From Rhodobacterales bacterium UBA7416 (GTDB lineage Bacteria > Pseudomonadota > Alphaproteobacteria > Rhodobacterales > Rhodobacteraceae), in contig DKMK01000126.1 of NCBI GenBank assembly GCA_002469545.1, positions 1 to 9,701 of the forward strand: DNA of 9,701 nucleotides, given 5' to 3'. A model generated the notes under the pieces. It ran no database searches. It was not told where the DNA came from and saw nothing but the letters and a program-made list of their open reading frames with translations. Positions 5,718-9,701 of the stretch are shown here, piece after piece; the stretch's first letter is position 1, and every line of letters starts with the position of its first letter. The position numbers and the translations under genes were made by a program.

Positions 5718-7163
5718 CTAGCGTAAACGGAACCTTGAACGTATGCCAAGGCCCAGCAGGAACAGCATAACGAAACCAAACACCGCCTGAATTCCCGAAA
5801 CCGCCTTTATCAATTTGGGCGCACCCGAACTAAATTCAGACAGCAACGTTCCGCCAAATCCAAAAATGGCAAATGTGTTGGAAAACGAAATCCCCATCGC
5901 ACTCCAAAAATCACCCATGATTGTTTTTGTCGGATCAGCCGTGAAATGGAATTGCAATAACAACGCACCAACAAACCAAATCATCACCAACCCAATCAAT
6001 GGCCGTGCAATCGAACTGCCATATGCGGACAGGCGGCCATAAAACCAAATCAACCAACCAACAAACGCATCCTCCGTCACTTCCTTACACGCCATTTCAC
6101 GGCGGTGAAAAAACAACTCTTGGTCAATTTCCAAATTCTGGTTCATAAAATACCGCAATGTATTGTAGGCCCGTTTTTGTTCAGTGGCTGACATATACGT
6201 CTTATCCCCAACAATCTCTTTGCCTGTCGGCATAATCTCTGGATAATTCAGGGATGCGGGGTCCGCCGTTGGAAACACAGTATCTCGATATAACTTCGCC
6301 GCATGAAACTTCGGAACATTTGTTTCGAACTTCGCTTTCTCAAAGGATGTTTCTCCATTTGTTTCAATGGAACAGAAATTGGAATAATTCGCGAAATAAC
6401 ATGACTCGAATCTTGCGCGGCCAGCGAAGCATCTGAACTCGAACTTGGCATAACCATTGAAGTGACTTCCAATGAAATTGGCGAGGCCTATGAAATGACA
6501 AGAAACAAAATTAGCCTTCTGAGTGAAATAACTGGATCCGAAATCGACAGAACGCTCAAAATGATTGGACTTAAAGTCGGCGTCAGCCGTGAAATGACTG
6601 GAAAAGAAATTGGCAGCGCCCACAAAATGACAGGAACGGAAATAAGCCTTACCGCCGAAAACACTGGATGTGAAATTGGCGATGTCTGCGAAATGACAGG
6701 AATTGAACAAAGCAAATTCAGGAAAATATCGTTTTTCAAAAGTCAAAGTATTTAGAAAAACCGTACCAGACATGTTAGTAAATTCTGATACATCGGGTAG
6801 TTCCTTATCACTATCCATACGTGTTTGAAACAGAGTTAATATCTCACCTTTTTCCTCGGCGCTCAGTGGCATCAAGTCACCAACATCCAACTCCAATTTA
6901 AGCGCCAGTGTTATGCGTTCGTCATCATTCAACCCAGCACAGGCCAAACCATTCCATACGCGGCGATTTTTAACATCAATTTCAGGGACAATTTCCCATC
7001 CAAAAATTCCTTGTTTCGCCTCCCCAAAAACAGTCGCCAAAACATAAAACGGGTTCTTGTCCGCTGGCTGAAACTCGGCGCCATCATTGCGTTTAATCAC
7101 GCCATCTTTTTCATCAAACAAATGAAACTTATCCAAACTTGGATCAATCAATTTTTCCGCCAT
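5718..7163 (-). CDS. Pentapeptide-repeat protein with C-terminal two-helix membrane tail (possible pore loop)
   Basis: 481-residue protein with no signal peptide. Residues 1-135 are an unrecognised soluble region. Residues about 143-268 are Phe-centred pentapeptide repeats (units like ANFxSSHF, period five, often paired in tens), which fold as a right-handed square beta-helix. Residues 323-365 are a charged helical linker. Then come a membrane helix (about 387-406), a hydrophobic segment ending GFGG (about 417-438) and a second helix (about 455-472), finishing in basic RSRFRLR, consistent with a cytoplasmic tail. Helix-loop-helix with GFG resembles a two-helix ion-channel pore, but the usual Thr-Val before and Asp after the filter are absent. 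The ATG at 7163 is chosen over TTG at 7169 because AAGGGG (7171-7176) is well spaced only from the ATG. Function unknown; a membrane-tethered scaffold or channel-like protein is plausible. Confidence 0.82.
   Translation of the reverse strand: MAEKLIDPSLDKFHLFDEKDGVIKRNDGAEFQPADKNPFYVLATVFGEAKQGIFGWEIVPEIDVKNRRVWNGLACAGLNDDERITLALKLELDVGDLMPLSAEEKGEILTLFQTRMDSDKELPDVSEFTNMSGTVFLNTLTFEKRYFPEFALFNSCHFADIANFTSSVFGGKAYFRSCHFVGAANFFSSHFTADADFKSNHFERSVDFGSSYFTQKANFVSCHFIGLANFIGSHFNGYAKFEFRCFAGRARFESCYFANYSNFCSIETNGETSFEKAKFETNVPKFHAAKLYRDTVFPTADPASLNYPEIMPTGKEIVGDKTYMSATEQKRAYNTLRYFMNQNLEIDQELFFHRREMACKEVTEDAFVGWLIWFYGRLSAYGSSIARPLIGLVMIWFVGALLLQFHFTADPTKTIMGDFWSAMGISFSNTFAIFGFGGTLLSEFSSGAPKLIKAVSGIQAVFGFVMLFLLGLGIRSRFRLR
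6360..6737 (-). repeat. Degenerate 15/30-base tandem repeat encoding the pentapeptide repeats
   Basis: The DNA repeats loosely every 15 bases, most clearly every 30, because it encodes the A-x-F-x-S units with similar codons (on the plus strand, recurrent GAAATGACAGGAA and GAAATTGG blocks). This explains the open antisense frames over the same stretch, which read as EMTG-EI repeats and are not thought to be genes. The copies have diverged, so this is an old internal duplication under protein-level selection. Confidence 0.75.
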
Positions 7164-7270
7164 ACCCAATCCCCTTAATCAATCCCTCAAACAGACCATA
7201 AAATGGCCCCAGAAATCAAGGGGTGGGATCATGGGGTGGTTATGGGCGCATTCAACCCGCCCGCATCACC

Positions 7271-7309
7271 TGTGCACGGGTTGTGCATCAATTGTGTACG
7301 GTTTGTGCA
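7271..7309. repeat. Two 17-base direct repeats with 22-base period in the gap upstream of the pentapeptide gene
   Basis: TGTGCACGGGTTGTGCA (7271-7287) and TGTGTACGGTTTGTGCA (7293-7309) agree at 15 of 17 positions and start 22 bases apart, about two helical turns. Each contains palindromic cores such as GTGCAC. They lie 108-146 bases upstream of the pentapeptide ATG and just downstream of the RTX stop codon. They look like paired regulator sites on one DNA face, but no regulator is identified. The remainder of 7164-7329 shows no gene and no convincing promoter. Confidence 0.45.
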
Positions 7310-7329
7310 CACGCATTCTAGCCCCAAAA

Positions 7330-8832
7330 TCAGAATATAAAATCATCCGCCGTGAAATCTTCGGCCGTAATCGTCTCGCCATCGGCGGCAATAATCTTCA
7401 ACTTCTCGCCACGAATTTCGATCATCACACCCCACGCGCGTGTCTTGATGATCAGGTCATCAATCGTGCCAACCTGATGGTATCCAGACAGGTCAATTAA
7501 ATCCATACCGTCTTGAAAATCCATAATAAAATCCTTGCGACCATCCGCCACAAACACAAACGTATCGGCCCCGTCGCCCCCCGTCAGATAATCCTTACCA
7601 CCCCCCCCATCAATCCGATCATCCCCCGCACCCCCATCAATCAAATCTCCACGTCGCCCACCAAACAGATAATCATCAAACCCAGTACCCGTAATCACAT
7701 CCTTCCCCGTAGTCCCCACAAACGTCCCCCCCAACAAATCCGGATCAAAAGTCAGCTGAGTTATTCCATCTTCAACCCCCGCAACAAACACATGAATTTC
7801 GCCGTCAATAATGCGCACAGTCAGTGCGGAAACATTGGTCATCGCTACGTCGAAATTGTCTGCCATTGTGATTGCATGCAACAATGTGCCGTCAGGCAAA
7901 AGTTCATACACTGTCAACCCATCATCATTGCCAGCCACGAACACAAAACTGCGGCCTTCATGGGTGATGACAGCCATTTGCGTGGCCCCTTCGTAACGGG
8001 TATCCAATGTATCAATGACATGATCGGTTTCGCGCAAATGACCGTTGCCAGCCACGGAATAGACTGTAATCGAAGACGTCCCAGCAGAAATCATCGCTAA
8101 ATACGTATTCCCACCGACACTGATAAATTCAACATCCTGAGGATACGTAAATCCGGAACCATCACCGGGCCCAACCGTATCGCGCAAATGTAAGTTCCCG
8201 TATTGACCAATCTGGTACAACGTCACTCCGCCATCAAATGCAGATGTGACAGCAATGAACGTCTTGCCGTTAATCTGGATCGACGCGAAATCTGTAATGT
8301 CACCCAACGTCACCATATCGTCATCCGCGATTGGTGTTTTTTCGATGAATTGCCCATCATCTTGAACAACATAAGTATACAGGTGGTTGTCGCCGCGTTT
8401 GCTAGCCAGAACAAAGGTCATCCCCCCCATTGTCACCACTAACGTACGGGTAAAGTTGGCATAATCATCCGCATCGCCGGTAACATTGGTTGGATACGTA
8501 ATCTGAGGGTTCCCCCCAACAATCGCCACCAATGCCGCACTGTCATCATAACGTCCAGACGTCAGGATATAGTCCTGCCCATCAATGGTAATCACTTCGA
8601 TGTCGGACACCGCAAAAGTGCCCGTTTCATCCGTCAAATCCTGCACATCGCGATAGGCAAGTATTTGATTACCATATACATAATACATCTGTATGTCGCT
8701 CGTCCCTTCGCTGGCGACAAACAAAAACAGCTGACCATTCTTTTCATAAAATTCGAAATCTGACACGCCTGAAAAATCAACCGCGCCGCCTTCACCCCCA
8801 TACAGGGAACCCACAACAGAAAGCTCCGCCAT
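7330..8832 (-). CDS. Secreted RTX calcium-binding protein with seven propeller-like repeats
   Basis: 500-residue acidic protein, probably exported by a type I secretion system. Residues about 20-362 hold seven repeats of about 40-50 residues, each a strand with a bulky hydrophobic run (such as TYLAMISAGTSSITVYSV, 243-260) followed by a G-N/D-G turn; this suggests a seven-bladed beta-propeller. Residues 373-427 carry about six RTX nonapeptides of the GGxGxDxxx type (GGAGDDRID at 400-408), which bind Ca2+ after export. The tail (428-500) has the DFQDGMDLIDLSGY element and ends DDFIF, typical of uncleaved C-terminal type I signals; there is no N-terminal signal peptide. The start is supported by AGGAG 6 bases upstream of the ATG. 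No ABC exporter, membrane fusion protein or catalytic site is visible here. Adhesion, enzyme inhibition or surface-layer roles are all open. Confidence 0.88.
   Translation of the reverse strand: MAELSVVGSLYGGEGGAVDFSGVSDFEFYEKNGQLFLFVASEGTSDIQMYYVYGNQILAYRDVQDLTDETGTFAVSDIEVITIDGQDYILTSGRYDDSAALVAIVGGNPQITYPTNVTGDADDYANFTRTLVVTMGGMTFVLASKRGDNHLYTYVVQDDGQFIEKTPIADDDMVTLGDITDFASIQINGKTFIAVTSAFDGGVTLYQIGQYGNLHLRDTVGPGDGSGFTYPQDVEFISVGGNTYLAMISAGTSSITVYSVAGNGHLRETDHVIDTLDTRYEGATQMAVITHEGRSFVFVAGNDDGLTVYELLPDGTLLHAITMADNFDVAMTNVSALTVRIIDGEIHVFVAGVEDGITQLTFDPDLLGGTFVGTTGKDVITGTGFDDYLFGGRRGDLIDGGAGDDRIDGGGGKDYLTGGDGADTFVFVADGRKDFIMDFQDGMDLIDLSGYHQVGTIDDLIIKTRAWGVMIEIRGEKLKIIAADGETITAEDFTADDFIF
7552..7716 (-). 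repeat. RTX nonapeptide-coding repeats with an 8-base G tract
   Basis: This stretch encodes the tandem Ca2+-binding nonapeptides. On the minus strand it contains an uninterrupted run of eight G (plus-strand C at 7601-7608) encoding consecutive glycines, with a 7-base run nearby (7726-7732). Such runs are prone to slippage; a shift here would remove the last 90 or so residues, including the export signal. Confidence 0.6.
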
Positions 8833-8883
8833 GCCCTACTCCTAACCCATAATACCCACAGTACAGGATGAGCTGAGGGTCTT

Positions 8884-8900
8884 AAAAGTTGGTAACTTTT
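8884..8900. promoter_or_regulatory. 17-base palindrome upstream of the RTX gene, candidate operator
   Basis: AAAAGTT (8884-8890) and AACTTTT (8894-8900) are perfect inverted copies around GGT. The centre is about 60 bases upstream of the RTX ATG. No T tract follows on the minus strand, so it is a poor terminator for ychF and reads better as a protein-binding site. The flanks GTC and GAC extend the dyad imperfectly. The remainder of 8833-8957 shows an AT-rich stretch (8937-8950) and no gene. Confidence 0.5.
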
Positions 8901-8957
8901 GACATGAATACGAACCGCCAAAAGCAGACAATTCAGTGTAAATTTAATATGGGTTTG

Positions 8958-9701
8958 TTAGGTATTAAACAAAAAGTGCAGTACATCGCCATCGGCAACG
9001 ATATAGCTTTTGCCCTCTGCGCGCATCTTGCCTTTTTCTTTGGAACCCTGCTCGCCGTTACATTCAATGTAATCATCATATGCAATGGTTTCTGCACGGA
9101 TAAAGCCACGCTCAAAGTCACCGTGAATGACACCCGCCGCTTGTGGCGCAGATGTACCCTTGCGGATTGTCCACGCGCGCGCTTCTTTTGGGCCTACAGT
9201 GAAATAGGTTTGTAATTCCAACAATCCATATCCAGCCGCGATCAAACGATCCAAGCCTGCTTCTTCTAATCCCAGCTCGGTCAAGAACATCTCTGCTTCG
9301 TCCGCTTCTAGCTGGCTTATCTCTTCTTCAATCGCCGCAGAAATCACAACGCTTGCAGCGCCCTGTGCGGCGGCCATTTCGGCAACAGCTTTGGAATGTG
9401 CGTTGCCTTCGCCAGCATTGTCCTCTTCGACGTTACAAACGAACAAAACAGGTTTTGCAGTTAACAATGTCAGCTGCTTCCACTGCTTTTCTTCGTCTTC
9501 GGCAATTTCGCATGTGCGGGCTGGCTTGCCTGCTTCTAACGCATCTTTGGCGCGGTTCAGCAAATCGTTTTGCATTACCGCATCTTTATCGCCGCCTTTG
9601 ATTTTCCGCACCAAACCCGAAATACGTTTTTCAATATTATCCAGATCGGCCAACATCAATTCGGTTTCAATCGTTTCGGCGTCTTCTAATGGATTCACGC
9701 G
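8958..9701 (-). CDS. ychF: Obg-like ATPase YchF, C-terminal part (5' end cut by window)
   Basis: Conserved cytosolic P-loop ATPase/GTPase of the Obg family, ribosome-associated and redox-linked in the literature. The window holds the last 247 codons of about 365; the frame stays open to the right edge, beginning RVNPLEDAETIETELMLADL, which in the family follows the G domain, so an internal GTG at 9698 is not the real start. The helical coiled-coil arm is at about window residues 20-70 (KRISGLVRKIKGGDKDAV). The guanine/adenine-specificity region FVCNVEE (at about 86-92) has Asn where typical GTPases have NKxD, as usual for YchF. The TGS domain occupies roughly the last 85 residues, with TYFTVGPKEARAWTI and the ending YIVADGDVLHFLFNT. 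Nothing unusual is seen. No clear terminator follows the TAA. Confidence 0.95.
   Translation of the reverse strand, partial: RVNPLEDAETIETELMLADLDNIEKRISGLVRKIKGGDKDAVMQNDLLNRAKDALEAGKPARTCEIAEDEEKQWKQLTLLTAKPVLFVCNVEEDNAGEGNAHSKAVAEMAAAQGAASVVISAAIEEEISQLEADEAEMFLTELGLEEAGLDRLIAAGYGLLELQTYFTVGPKEARAWTIRKGTSAPQAAGVIHGDFERGFIRAETIAYDDYIECNGEQGSKEKGKMRAEGKSYIVADGDVLHFLFNT

Noticed and set aside
5558..5779. 73-codon minus-strand frame spanning the pentapeptide gene end and its terminator
   Set aside because: It crosses a clear terminator and has no family resemblance or ribosome binding site.
6254..6755. Plus-strand open frames reading as EMTG-EI repeats, antisense to the pentapeptide gene
   Set aside because: They arise because the sense strand is a codon-biased tandem repeat free of antisense stops. 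There is no good ribosome binding site, and the sense protein explains the periodicity.
7513..8100. 195-codon plus-strand frame antisense to the RTX gene
   Set aside because: Its low-complexity Pro/Ile/Thr-rich sequence is the reverse reading of glycine/aspartate repeats; the sense frame has clear domains and a ribosome binding site.
8849..8854. TATTAT as a -10 for the RTX gene
   Set aside because: The implied transcript start would fall within the ribosome binding site, and no -35 is found at the right distance.

Overview
The window looks like chromosomal DNA of a marine alphaproteobacterium, most likely a Rhodobacterales (Roseobacter-group) member of moderate GC content. This is inferred from protein style: a putrescine-type binding protein next to a GntR/FCD regulator, a 592-residue DmdC/AcdA-type acyl-CoA dehydrogenase, a secreted RTX protein with a propeller, and a pentapeptide-repeat membrane protein. 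No tRNA, rRNA, CRISPR array, transposase or phage gene is visible. Two genes are cut by the window edges: the polyamine-binding protein on the left (its last residues) and ychF on the right (its GTPase half).

Left block (1-3080): a polyamine-binding protein gene on the minus strand is divergent from a GntR/FCD regulator on the plus strand. An M20D amidohydrolase follows the regulator after 4 bases. The divergent gap holds an inverted repeat (TATCACA-N10-TGTGATA) that overlaps the best -10 candidate for the transport gene. This looks like a small catabolic or import module: bind and import an amine or N-acylated amine, hydrolyse an amide, and regulate both arms from one operator.

Middle block (3081-5717): a stand-alone large acyl-CoA dehydrogenase with a strong ribosome binding site and a hairpin after its stop. 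It is convergent with a small minus-strand envelope protein (signal peptide, one membrane helix, SHOCT tail). Upstream of that protein is a perfect FNR/FixK-type box, TTGAT-N4-ATCAA, spaced as in a class II activator promoter, so the gene is probably induced at low oxygen.

Right block (5718-9701), all minus strand: a pentapeptide-repeat protein with a two-helix membrane tail that resembles a degenerate channel pore loop and ends in a clear rho-independent terminator; a 500-residue RTX protein with seven propeller-like repeats and a C-terminal calcium-binding/type I secretion region; and the C-terminal two thirds of the YchF ATPase. Between these genes are a 22-base-period direct repeat (7271-7309) and a 17-base palindrome (8884-8900), both candidate regulatory sites.

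No classic defence or mobile system was found. The strongest leads are the oxygen-regulated SHOCT gene, the pentapeptide/pore fusion, and the transport-regulator-amidohydrolase module.
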